DNA of 37,001 nucleotides from Desulfohalobiaceae bacterium (GTDB lineage Bacteria; Desulfobacterota; Desulfovibrionia; Desulfovibrionales; Desulfothermaceae): NCBI GenBank assembly GCA_027063985.1, contig JAMOQN010000153.1, positions 1 to 37,001 of the forward strand, read 5' to 3'. Shown piece by piece: positions 28,742 to 37,001 of this stretch (position 1 is its first letter; each line of letters starts with the position of its first letter). The notes under the pieces were generated by a model. It saw only the letters and a program-made list of their open reading frames with translations, ran no database searches and was not told where the DNA came from. The position numbers and the translations under genes were made by a program.

Positions 28742-29176
28742 CTATTCTGTTGTGATGTTTTCTTCTCTCCAATAGTACCTGCCTTTATCTATTGGGATAA
28801 TGATCCCATTGTCTATAAGGATCTTTATAGTGGGCTTTGAAATAGCCAGATTTCTTTTTTTTGCAAGCTCGAGGAGTTGAGATAGACTAAATTCTTCTCC
28901 AATAAATTTTGCTAAAATATATAATTGTTTTGCCTCCTCAACAACCGAGGGTGGACTGTGTTTTAATAATTTAAAACCAGGAAATGGTTCTTTGTTTTTA
29001 AAAAAATTAAATTTAGTAAAAAGGCCTGATCTATTTTCCCATAATAGAATTAGCTTATGTAATTCTGATAAAATCACAAAAAGACCGAATAGCCCTAAAA
29101 ACACTGTTATTATACCAACCACAGTAACAGACAAACCATGGGCTGAGTTTATTGCCTCAAGTCCTCCTAAGCTCAT
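28742..29176 (-). CDS. OadG-like (gamma subunit) protein with extra soluble C-terminal domain
   Basis: AHGLSVTVVGIITVFLGLFGLFVILSELHKLIL single TM typical of OadG, then a soluble region FSLSQLLELAKKRNLAISKPTIKILIDNGIIIPIDKGRYYWRE; directly upstream of oadB. Confidence 0.65.
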   Translation of the reverse strand: MSLGGLEAINSAHGLSVTVVGIITVFLGLFGLFVILSELHKLILLWENRSGLFTKFNFFKNKEPFPGFKLLKHSPPSVVEEAKQLYILAKFIGEEFSLSQLLELAKKRNLAISKPTIKILIDNGIIIPIDKGRYYWREENITTE

Positions 29177-30084
29177 ATTATTAATTTCCCCCTAAATTCT
29201 TCTAAACTATTTATATTTAATTTGTTTGCCATTATTTGCAGACTATCTACTATTTCAAAACTAAGGGCTGGGTTAGTGAAATTGGCAGATCCAATTTGTA
29301 CAGCATGGGCACCAACTAAGATGAATTCAAATACATCTTCCACACTGGATATCCCTCCAATGCCTATAACAGGTATATTGACAACTTGCACTACCTCATA
29401 AACCATCCTGAGGGCTATGGGTTTTATGGCAGGTCCAGATAATCCCCCAATGACATTTGTTAGTTTAGGTCTTCTCTTGTAAATATCCACTGCCATTGCT
29501 GGTATAGTATTTATTAAGGATATTGCATCTGCCCCTGCTAGTTCTACAGCTTTTGCTATTTTTTTTATGTCTGATACATTGGGACTGAGTTTTACTATTA
29601 CAACCTTTGAGCCTGCATGTTTTTTGACTGCTTCACACACCTTTGCAGCACTCTTTTCGTCTTGTCCAAATTGTATCCCCCCTTGTTTTACATTGGGACA
29701 AGAAATGTTCACTTCAAGTGCTCCAATTTCTTCCCTTTTTGAAGTTATTTTACTCAATGTCTCAAAATCATTAATATTCTCTCCATATAGGTTTACAATT
29801 ATTGGAGTTTGTTTGTATGGGAGTTTAGGCAATATATCTTGTATAAAGGCGTTTATCCCTATGTTTTCTAGTCCAATGGAATTTAGCATCCCACATGGTG
29901 TCTCTGCGATTCTATCTCCCATATTCCCCTGTCTTGGATTTATAGACAACCCCTTTACTACAATACCCCCAAGTTTTTTCAAGTCCCCAAATGTCTCGTA
30001 CTCAATACCATATCCAAATGTGCCAGATGCAGTTAAGATAGGATTTTTTAGGACAAGACTTCCAATTTTTACAGAAAAATCCAT
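29173..30084 (-). CDS. pyrD: Dihydroorotate dehydrogenase B catalytic subunit
   Basis: LKNPILTASGTFGYGIEY, NISCPNVKQGGIQFGQD, VKLSPNVSDIKKIAKAVELAGADAISLINTIPAMAVD, VIGIGGISSVEDVFEFILVGAHAVQIGSAN. Confidence 0.95.
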   Translation of the reverse strand: MDFSVKIGSLVLKNPILTASGTFGYGIEYETFGDLKKLGGIVVKGLSINPRQGNMGDRIAETPCGMLNSIGLENIGINAFIQDILPKLPYKQTPIIVNLYGENINDFETLSKITSKREEIGALEVNISCPNVKQGGIQFGQDEKSAAKVCEAVKKHAGSKVVIVKLSPNVSDIKKIAKAVELAGADAISLINTIPAMAVDIYKRRPKLTNVIGGLSGPAIKPIALRMVYEVVQVVNIPVIGIGGISSVEDVFEFILVGAHAVQIGSANFTNPALSFEIVDSLQIMANKLNINSLEEFRGKLII

Positions 30085-30117
30085 TAGTAAAACCCCTTTT
30101 TTTATATCTTTGGGAAC

Positions 30118-30906
30118 TTAAAATCCTCTATGTTCACAAAAAGTTGTGAGATCTCCACATCTAAATACCGGCCCATGCTTGCAGACCTGGAAGTTTTTAT
30201 TAGAAGTAGCAGGAATTGAACAGCCGAGACAAACCCCTATGCCACAAGCCATAGGCCTTTCCAGGGAAATTTGAAGCTGTGTCTTTTTGGATGTGCACAC
30301 TGTGTGGACCATGTCCAGAAATGGAAGCGGTCCACAGGCAAAAATTTGTCCATCAGCTGAATATCCTTCAATTTTTACTTGAATTGCCTTTTTTAGGCGC
30401 AAGAGATCCCTTTCACTTCTATCCCTTATTGTCCATATTAATATTTTTCTTGAGATATTTTTTAGGGGATAACAGGATAAGTTTTTTCTGTGGCCAAAGA
30501 CTATCTCAATATTTTCTGGATAGGGGTGGTTTTTGATTAGTCCCAAAAAAGGGGCTATCCCCATTCCACCTGCAAGTATGAGTATAGGTAATGACTCGTC
30601 TATTTCAAATCCATTCCCCAGTGGACCCCAAACCTTTACCACGTCATTGGGTCTTAACTCAGCTAATTTTTTTGTCCCCCTGCCTACTACCTGGAAAAAT
30701 ATCTCTAGCTTATCTTCATCTAAGTTGGATATGGAAAAGGGCCTGGGAAGAAAGGGATCATATCCCCATGATATGGGCCTTATCATCACGAATTGTCCAG
30801 GCCTATACTTCCATTTTGGAGAACAAAGCCTTAAGATAAAAAATTCTTTTCCATCTAATGGAACCAATTCTAATACGCGCAGATCAATGCACTCGATGTT
30901 CTTCAT
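30118..30906 (-). CDS. pyrK: Dihydroorotate dehydrogenase B electron transfer subunit
   Basis: RPFSISNLDEDKLEIFFQVVGRGTKKLAEL, LAGGMGIAPFLGLI, MACGIGVCLGCSIP..VCKHGPVF iron-sulfur cysteines. Confidence 0.94.
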   Translation of the reverse strand: MKNIECIDLRVLELVPLDGKEFFILRLCSPKWKYRPGQFVMIRPISWGYDPFLPRPFSISNLDEDKLEIFFQVVGRGTKKLAELRPNDVVKVWGPLGNGFEIDESLPILILAGGMGIAPFLGLIKNHPYPENIEIVFGHRKNLSCYPLKNISRKILIWTIRDRSERDLLRLKKAIQVKIEGYSADGQIFACGPLPFLDMVHTVCTSKKTQLQISLERPMACGIGVCLGCSIPATSNKNFQVCKHGPVFRCGDLTTFCEHRGF

Positions 30907-32501
30907 GGATCCTCCCTCAGAAGCTGGGCTGCAAGGGCTTTACCTTGTGGACCTCCTCCTGCCATTCGAGAAAGTTCTTCAAAAATTTCATCTCCAACTA
31001 AGGTCTCACACCTACTTATAGTCTGCGAGCTATTGACCTCTTTTTGTACCCTGAAATGTCTATGCGCTAAACAGGCCAATTGTGGCCAGTGTGTCACTAA
31101 TATTATTTGTTGTTTTTTAGACAGTTGTTTTAACTTACTTGCCACCTTATTTAGGGTGAGTCCGCCAATACCAGTGTCAATTTCATCAAATATAAGGGTT
31201 GGCAACTCTTCTGTTGTAGTTGTTACAATGGCCAGAAAAAGCCTTGATAATTCCCCACCTGAAACAGTCTGTTCAATGGGTTGCATCTGGTGACCTGGAT
31301 TTGGACTCCACACAATCCTTGCCCTTTTTTCCTCTATTTTGTCTAACAATTCAACTGAAAAAAAATCAAACTCAATTTGAATATTTTTATGAAAGCCAAG
31401 TTCAACTAGCTCTGTTTTTAATTTTTTTTCTAATTTTTTTGCTGCATCTAACCTTAAATTGTTAATGGAGCTTATTATATTTTTCAACTGGTATAAATAG
31501 GTTTGTCTGATTTTGTCTAATTTTTTGATCTCAAGCTCTAATTCATCCCTTTTGGAAATTTTATTTTCAAGGACCTCTTTTAAGTTGATAATTTCTTCTA
31601 AGGATTTGTTTAACTTTCTCTTTAATTGTTCGATTTCAAATAAACGAGATTCTATATTTTCCAGCTCAGCTACCTGTTCAAGCCCAATGGGATAGGATTT
31701 GAGTTTTGTCTCTAGGTCAACTATTGTGTCTTTTGCGTGTTCTAAGGGGTCTATAAAATCTTCAAGATCTGAATCAAGAGAAGCAATGTCTTTTGTTATG
31801 CCTATTAAAGCAATCAATTGGTCTAAGAGAGGGGATGATTCTGAATCAATTATTTGAAGGCAGTTGTCTATTTTCTCTTTTAATTTTGCACTATTTTTAA
31901 GCTCTTCCCTTTTTTTTAATAATATTTCATCTTCTTTTGGCTCTGGAGATATCCTTTGGATTTCTTTTAATTGATACTCCAAAAAATCTTTTTGAGAATC
32001 TATCTCTGCTATGTGTTTTCTGATATCAAAAATTTTCTCTTGGACCTCTTTTATCTTTTTGGTTAAGTAGTCTTTTTTTTGAATCAAATCTAAAGGTAGA
32101 TGTTCATCTAAGAGTTTTGTGTGATATTCTGGTCTAAGCAGCTTGTGCTGCTCATGTTGAGATGTGTATATTATTAGCTTGTTTCTAAGCTCTAAGACCT
32201 TATTTTTTGAACTGAGGTTGTCATTTATATAAACTCTGCTTCGACCTGAGTTGTGCATGATTTCACGTCTAATTATGATTTCTTCTTTTTCATGAGAAAA
32301 AATAGCCTCTACATATGCCTTGTCTTTTCCCTGTCTTACAATTTTCCAAGGTAAATTTTCTCCAAGGAGAAAGTCCAATGCCTTTAAAATAATAGATTTT
32401 CCTGCCCCACTTTCTCCAGTTATAACATTTAATCCCCTGGAAAATTCTAGTTCTGCGTCTTGGATCAGTGCGAGATTTTTGATTCTTAGAAATTCTAACA
32501 T
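30903..32501 (-). CDS. recN: DNA repair protein RecN
   Basis: MLEFLRIKNLALIQDAELEFSRGLNVITGESGAGKSIILKALDFLLGE; C-terminal VSGGELSRLFLAI..LIFDEIDTGIGG. Confidence 0.96.
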   Translation of the reverse strand: MLEFLRIKNLALIQDAELEFSRGLNVITGESGAGKSIILKALDFLLGENLPWKIVRQGKDKAYVEAIFSHEKEEIIIRREIMHNSGRSRVYINDNLSSKNKVLELRNKLIIYTSQHEQHKLLRPEYHTKLLDEHLPLDLIQKKDYLTKKIKEVQEKIFDIRKHIAEIDSQKDFLEYQLKEIQRISPEPKEDEILLKKREELKNSAKLKEKIDNCLQIIDSESSPLLDQLIALIGITKDIASLDSDLEDFIDPLEHAKDTIVDLETKLKSYPIGLEQVAELENIESRLFEIEQLKRKLNKSLEEIINLKEVLENKISKRDELELEIKKLDKIRQTYLYQLKNIISSINNLRLDAAKKLEKKLKTELVELGFHKNIQIEFDFFSVELLDKIEEKRARIVWSPNPGHQMQPIEQTVSGGELSRLFLAIVTTTTEELPTLIFDEIDTGIGGLTLNKVASKLKQLSKKQQIILVTHWPQLACLAHRHFRVQKEVNSSQTISRCETLVGDEIFEELSRMAGGGPQGKALAAQLLREDP

Positions 32502-32675
32502 GTTCTATTTACTTAATTTATCCCACTTTAGAAATTTTATTCACAGGAGTTATAAACTTTTTTTAAAAAGAATTCAAATTGTTTGTCCAGAGGACAAAAC
32601 TTAAATAATGGTATATAATGCTCAAAAAAAATATTGACACATACCTAAAATTAGGTCAAAAATAATTTTGCATTA

Positions 32676-32748
<73 letters not shown>

Positions 32749-32750
32749 TA

Positions 32751-32787
32751 AAAAGGACCAGGTTAATATATCTGGTCCTTTTTTTTA
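32751..32787 (+). terminator. Rho-independent terminator downstream of tRNA-Ala
   Basis: AAAAGGACCAG...CTGGTCCTTTT hairpin followed by a T tract. Confidence 0.85.
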
Positions 32788-32885
32788 TGTGTTTCTTCGC
32801 ATGAGCCATCAAGTTTAACTTAAATCCAAGTTTCTCAAGTCAGGCACAAAAATTGGAAGATTTGCTGTTGACATTATCTTGAGAT

Positions 32886-32909
32886 TAAAGTAAGTGGTTA
32901 CTTACTTTA
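32886..32909. promoter_or_regulatory. Candidate TetR-family operator
   Basis: Perfect palindrome TAAAGTAAGT-GGTT-ACTTACTTTA 13 bp upstream of the tetR-type ATG. Confidence 0.7.
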
Positions 32910-32922
32910 TGGGGGATGAGTT

Positions 32923-33504
32923 ATGGGAAAACTCTCTACTAGAGATAGAATAATAGAAGCTGCTTATACCTTGTTTTCAGAAAAAGGGTATCATGGGACC
33001 AGCACAAGGGAGATTGCCAAGGCCGCATCGGTTTCAGAAGTGACCCTTTTTAGAAATTTTGGGAGCAAGGAGTTGTTATTTGAAAAGGTGTTAAAAAATA
33101 AATCAATTATTCCAGACTTATTGGCTGCAACTAAGGATGTGGAACAATATAACCTAAATGATGTACTATTATCTCTGGCAAAAAGATTTTATTATACTAT
33201 GGTATCAAAAAAGAAATTTATAATGATAACATTTTCAGAAATAAATCAATATTCAGAAAAGATTATAGATATTTATGAGAAATTTATAACCCAAATAGAC
33301 GAATTGTTCGTAAAAATTTTGTTAAAATACAAAGATGATAATACAAATTCTGATCTAAAGACCATTGCCATGGCATTTAGGGGAATGATCTTTGACTTGT
33401 TTTTAACCAATGAAATTTTTTTAAGAAAGAATATTGAAAAAACTAAAATAAATAATATACTTTCCTCATATGTAAAAATAATTTTAAATTCAATAAATAA
33501 ATAG
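32923..33504 (+). CDS. TetR/AcrR family transcriptional regulator
   Basis: STRDRIIEAAYTLFSEKGYHGTSTREIAKAASVSEVTLFRNFGSKELLFEKVL HTH. Confidence 0.93.
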   Translation: MGKLSTRDRIIEAAYTLFSEKGYHGTSTREIAKAASVSEVTLFRNFGSKELLFEKVLKNKSIIPDLLAATKDVEQYNLNDVLLSLAKRFYYTMVSKKKFIMITFSEINQYSEKIIDIYEKFITQIDELFVKILLKYKDDNTNSDLKTIAMAFRGMIFDLFLTNEIFLRKNIEKTKINNILSSYVKIILNSINK

Positions 33505-33523
33505 GTCTCATGGAGGTTGTTTT

Positions 33524-34672
33524 ATGAAAAAGGGATATATTTTGCCATTTGTTTTTATATTTATATTGATGTTAGTTGGATGTAAGGAAAATAAAAAAAC
33601 TCCATCTAAGATGCAAATGAGACTTCCTGTGGTATCATATATATTAATAAAAAAGCAACGTGTTACTTTAACAAAAGAGTTGCCAGGAAGGGTTGCGTCG
33701 TATAAAACTGCTAAAATAATCCCACAGGTGAGTGGAACTATATTAAAGAGGGTCTTTAAGGAAGGTTCTTATGTAAAAAAGGGAGATCTTTTGTATATCA
33801 TCGATCCAAGGCCATATGAGGCTGCCCTTGAAAGTGCTCAAGCGGCTTTAAAGGCAGCTCAAGCAAAGCTTCCTGCATTATCAAAACAAGTAAAGAGATA
33901 TTCAGTACTTGTAAAAACCAACTCTATTAGTAAACAGGTATATGATGATACCAAGGCTGCTTTAGATAATTTAAAGGCAAATATAGAGCTATACAAAGCA
34001 AGGATAAAATCTGCAAAGATCAATTTGGATTATTGTTATATCAAAGCGCCTATAGATGGGATAATAGGCCGCTCATATATAACAGAGGGACAGGTTGTTT
34101 ATGCATATCAACCAAATCCTTTGGCAATAATTCAACATTTTGATCCAGTTTATGTGGATGTGCCAATCTCCACAGAAGAATTATATGAACTTAAAAAAGA
34201 GAGGGCATCAAAATTGATAAATTTCACTCCTGATATGGACAAAAATGTACAGCTTATTTTCGAAGATAATTCTATTTATCCAGAGAAAGGAATTTTAGAA
34301 TTTAATGAGGTTACTGTAGATCAGACCACTGGATCTGTTACTTTGAGGATAAAGTTTCCAAATAAAAATAAGATACTGCTTCCACAGATGTTTGTTAGGG
34401 CGAAGATTATTGAAGGTATTATGGAAAAAGGGATCCTGGTTCCTGAAGAGTCTGTAAAGTTTGATACCAGGGGGAATCCCTATGTCTTTGTGGTGGATAA
34501 TCAAAATAGGGCAGTGACAAGGCCAATTGTCATTGATAGAAGCATTGGTAACAAGTGGTTGGTTCTATCAGGACTCAAGGAAAATGATAGGGTTATAGTA
34601 AAGGGGCTTCAATATATAAGACCAGGAGTTCCAGTAAAGGCTGTTCTAGATACCCATAATGCCAAAAGATAA
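33524..34672 (+). CDS. Efflux RND transporter periplasmic adaptor subunit (AcrA/MexA family)
   Basis: Lipobox LMLVGC; TKELPGRVASYKTAKIIPQVSGTILKRVFKEGSYVKKGDLLYIIDPRPYEAAL; INLDYCYIKAPIDGIIGRSYITEGQVV. Confidence 0.93.
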   Translation: MKKGYILPFVFIFILMLVGCKENKKTPSKMQMRLPVVSYILIKKQRVTLTKELPGRVASYKTAKIIPQVSGTILKRVFKEGSYVKKGDLLYIIDPRPYEAALESAQAALKAAQAKLPALSKQVKRYSVLVKTNSISKQVYDDTKAALDNLKANIELYKARIKSAKINLDYCYIKAPIDGIIGRSYITEGQVVYAYQPNPLAIIQHFDPVYVDVPISTEELYELKKERASKLINFTPDMDKNVQLIFEDNSIYPEKGILEFNEVTVDQTTGSVTLRIKFPNKNKILLPQMFVRAKIIEGIMEKGILVPEESVKFDTRGNPYVFVVDNQNRAVTRPIVIDRSIGNKWLVLSGLKENDRVIVKGLQYIRPGVPVKAVLDTHNAKR

Positions 34673-34696
34673 GGGAATTTCCATAGGAGGATATAG

Positions 34697-37001
34697 ATGA
34701 TATCTCGTTTTTTTCTAAAAAGACCGGTTTTTGCCTGGGTGATAGCTATAGCAATCATGAGTTTTGGACTGCTGGGAATTAAATTTTTACCTGTATCTGA
34801 ACACCCAGAACTGGCACCTCCTGTAATTGCGGTAGAGGCAATGTATCCTGGTGCTTCTGCTGAGACAGTAGAGAGTACTGTAACTCAGATTATAGAGCAA
34901 AAATTAACTGGATTGGACGGTCTTTGGTATATGAGTGCCAAATCAAGTTCTGCTGGGGTATCCAGGATTGAACTCACATTTGCTCCAGGAACCGATCCTG
35001 ACATTGCCTGGTCAAAGGTGCAAAACAAGGTCCAGCTTGCCCTTGCCAGCCTACCTGAGACTGTTCAAAGACAGGGAGTAAAGGTAAGTAAGTCAACTAA
35101 AAACTATTTACTTGTGGTGGGGCTCATATCAACTGATGGAAAATATAATGGTAATGATTTAAGGGACTATGCAAAGTCAAATATTGAGAAGGTCTTAGCA
35201 AGGATACCTGGGGTGGGTGAGGTAGTAACCTTTGGAACAGAATATTCCATGAGGATCTGGTTAAATCCAGACAAATTAATAAAATATAACTTGACTGTAG
35301 AAGACGTGATTGCTGCTCTAAAAATGTATAATGTAGAAGTCTCTGCAGGACAATTTGGTGGTACCCCAGAAGTCAAAGGACAAAAATTTAATGCATCAAT
35401 TATTGTTCAGCACTATTTAAAGACCCCAGAAGAATTTTCCAAGATTCCCATAAGGATAAATAAAGATGGCTCAAAAGTACTTATCAAAGATGTTGGACGT
35501 GTTGAAATTGGAACAGAGTTTTACGATATTGAAGATGCATACAATGGCATGCCTGCTGGAGCTTTAGCAGTTAGAAAAATGGCGGGTGCAAACTCTTTAA
35601 AAGTAGCAGAGCGCATAAAGAAAAAATTAAAAGAGATGAGTAAGTATTTCCCTCCAGGTATTAAAGTTGTATATCCTTATGACACCACTCTTTTTACAAA
35701 GGCATCTATCTATGAGGTTATAAAGACCTTATATGAAGCAGTGATATTAGTATTCATTGTTATGTTTGTATTTTTGGGGAGTTTTAGGGCAACCATAATT
35801 CCCACTATTGCAGTTCCTGTTGTTGTGCTTGGGACATTTGGCGTAATCTGGGTGCTTGGCTTTTCTATAAACGTCCTAACCATGTTTGCAATGGTTCTTG
35901 CCATAGGACTTTTAGTTGATGATGCTATTGTTGTTGTGGAAAATGTAGATAGGATCATGGAAGAAGAAGGCCTGCCTCCAATGGAGGCAGCTGCCAAATC
36001 AATGGATGAGATAACTGGTGCTCTGGTGGGTATAGGGTTGGTATTATCTGCAGTGTTTTTGCCAATGGCATTTTTCCCTGGTTCTACAGGAATTATTTAC
36101 AGACAGTTTTCAGTAACAATTGCAGCAGCAATGTTACTTTCTGTTGTAGTAGCCCTTGTGTTGACCCCTGTTTTATGTGGTAGTTTTTTAAGACCCTATC
36201 CAAAGGGAACTCCTATATATGAGAGGACTTTTTTTATTTTTAAGCCGTTTTTAAAAATTTTTGATAAGGTGTTAAAGAAGGGAAGAGAATTATACATCTC
36301 AGTTGTAGGGTACACCCTGGGTAGAAAGATCAGGTTTGTTATCATCTATGTACTAATTGTAAGTATAACTGGCTATTTATTTTTAAATATGAAAACAGGA
36401 TATCTTCCAAATGAAGACCGCGGAATTTTGCTTTTTCAGGCAATTTTGCCTTCAGGCTCTACCATGAAACAGACAGAAAAAGTTCTGAAGCGTGCTGAAA
36501 AATACATCCATACACATGAGCAAAAGGCTATTAAGTCTACAGCATATGTTGCTGGTTATTCTTTTGCAGGCCGTGCTCCAAATGTAGGATTTGGTTTTAT
36601 TAAACTTAAAGATTGGAGTTTGAGGACAGATAAGTCCCTGTCAGCCGAGGCAATAGTTAACAGGCTTAACAGGGAATTTTCAAAATACAATGATGCAATG
36701 GTGTTTGCATTTATGCCCCCTGCTATTATTGAGCTTGGAAATGCTGCAGGATTTGATTTCGAGCTTTTGGATTATGGCGGTGTTGGATACGATAGATTGA
36801 TTAATGCAAGAAATCAGCTACTATACATGGCATCAAAAGATCCAAGGCTTGTTCGTGTAAGGCCAAATGGAATGGACCCTGTTGTTCAATACAAAATAGA
36901 TATAGATTGGGAAAAGGCAGGTGCTTTGAAATTACCAATTACGTCCATTCACAACAACATAGCAGCAGCAATTGGTTCTGCTTATGTAAATGACTTTGTA
37001 A
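34697..37001 (+). CDS. Efflux RND transporter permease subunit (AcrB/MexB family), 3' truncated by window edge
   Basis: MISRFFLKRPVFAWVIAIAIMSFGLLGIKFLPVSEHPELAPPVIAVEAMYPGASAETVEST; GLLVDDAIVVVENVDRIMEEEGLPPMEA; preceded by AGGAGG. Absent from the ORF track because no stop occurs in the window. Confidence 0.92.
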   Translation, partial: MISRFFLKRPVFAWVIAIAIMSFGLLGIKFLPVSEHPELAPPVIAVEAMYPGASAETVESTVTQIIEQKLTGLDGLWYMSAKSSSAGVSRIELTFAPGTDPDIAWSKVQNKVQLALASLPETVQRQGVKVSKSTKNYLLVVGLISTDGKYNGNDLRDYAKSNIEKVLARIPGVGEVVTFGTEYSMRIWLNPDKLIKYNLTVEDVIAALKMYNVEVSAGQFGGTPEVKGQKFNASIIVQHYLKTPEEFSKIPIRINKDGSKVLIKDVGRVEIGTEFYDIEDAYNGMPAGALAVRKMAGANSLKVAERIKKKLKEMSKYFPPGIKVVYPYDTTLFTKASIYEVIKTLYEAVILVFIVMFVFLGSFRATIIPTIAVPVVVLGTFGVIWVLGFSINVLTMFAMVLAIGLLVDDAIVVVENVDRIMEEEGLPPMEAAAKSMDEITGALVGIGLVLSAVFLPMAFFPGSTGIIYRQFSVTIAAAMLLSVVVALVLTPVLCGSFLRPYPKGTPIYERTFFIFKPFLKIFDKVLKKGRELYISVVGYTLGRKIRFVIIYVLIVSITGYLFLNMKTGYLPNEDRGILLFQAILPSGSTMKQTEKVLKRAEKYIHTHEQKAIKSTAYVAGYSFAGRAPNVGFGFIKLKDWSLRTDKSLSAEAIVNRLNREFSKYNDAMVFAFMPPAIIELGNAAGFDFELLDYGGVGYDRLINARNQLLYMASKDPRLVRVRPNGMDPVVQYKIDIDWEKAGALKLPITSIHNNIAAAIGSAYVNDFV

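Overview
The window is mostly a conserved, low-GC Gram-negative chromosomal backbone. A small accessory island interrupts it around 21.1-24.4 kb. Backbone gene order: partial CDS; coiled-coil membrane protein (-); tRNA-Val(CAC); trmL-like; cbiB/cobD-like; cation diffusion facilitator; lysS; lolC/E-lolD; bamA-skp-lpxD-fabZ-lpxA-lpxI; ogt (-); mreB-mreC-mreD-mrdA-rodA; lpxK (-); Bax-inhibitor-1/YccA (-). After the island come AMMECR1-family protein (-), alpha/beta hydrolase (-), uspA, amidohydrolase (MTA/SAH deaminase type), a minus-strand operon recN-pyrK-pyrD-oadG-like-oadB/gcdB, tRNA-Ala(GGC), and tetR-acrA-acrB-like RND genes, with the RND pump running off the end. The island holds a C-terminal remnant of a phage terminase large subunit, a small HTH protein, and a three-gene cassette that reads as HigB-like toxin / HigA-like Xre antitoxin with a C-terminal extension / SecB-like chaperone, i.e. 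a candidate toxin-antitoxin-chaperone (TAC) module. It is bracketed by an exact 78-bp direct repeat containing a long imperfect hairpin, and ends at three 11-bp iterons next to tRNA-Thr(CGT). A second TA-like pair (DUF4258-type + YgiT/MqsA-type zinc finger) lies on the other side of that tRNA. Assignments rest on reading the translated motifs; no database search was run.
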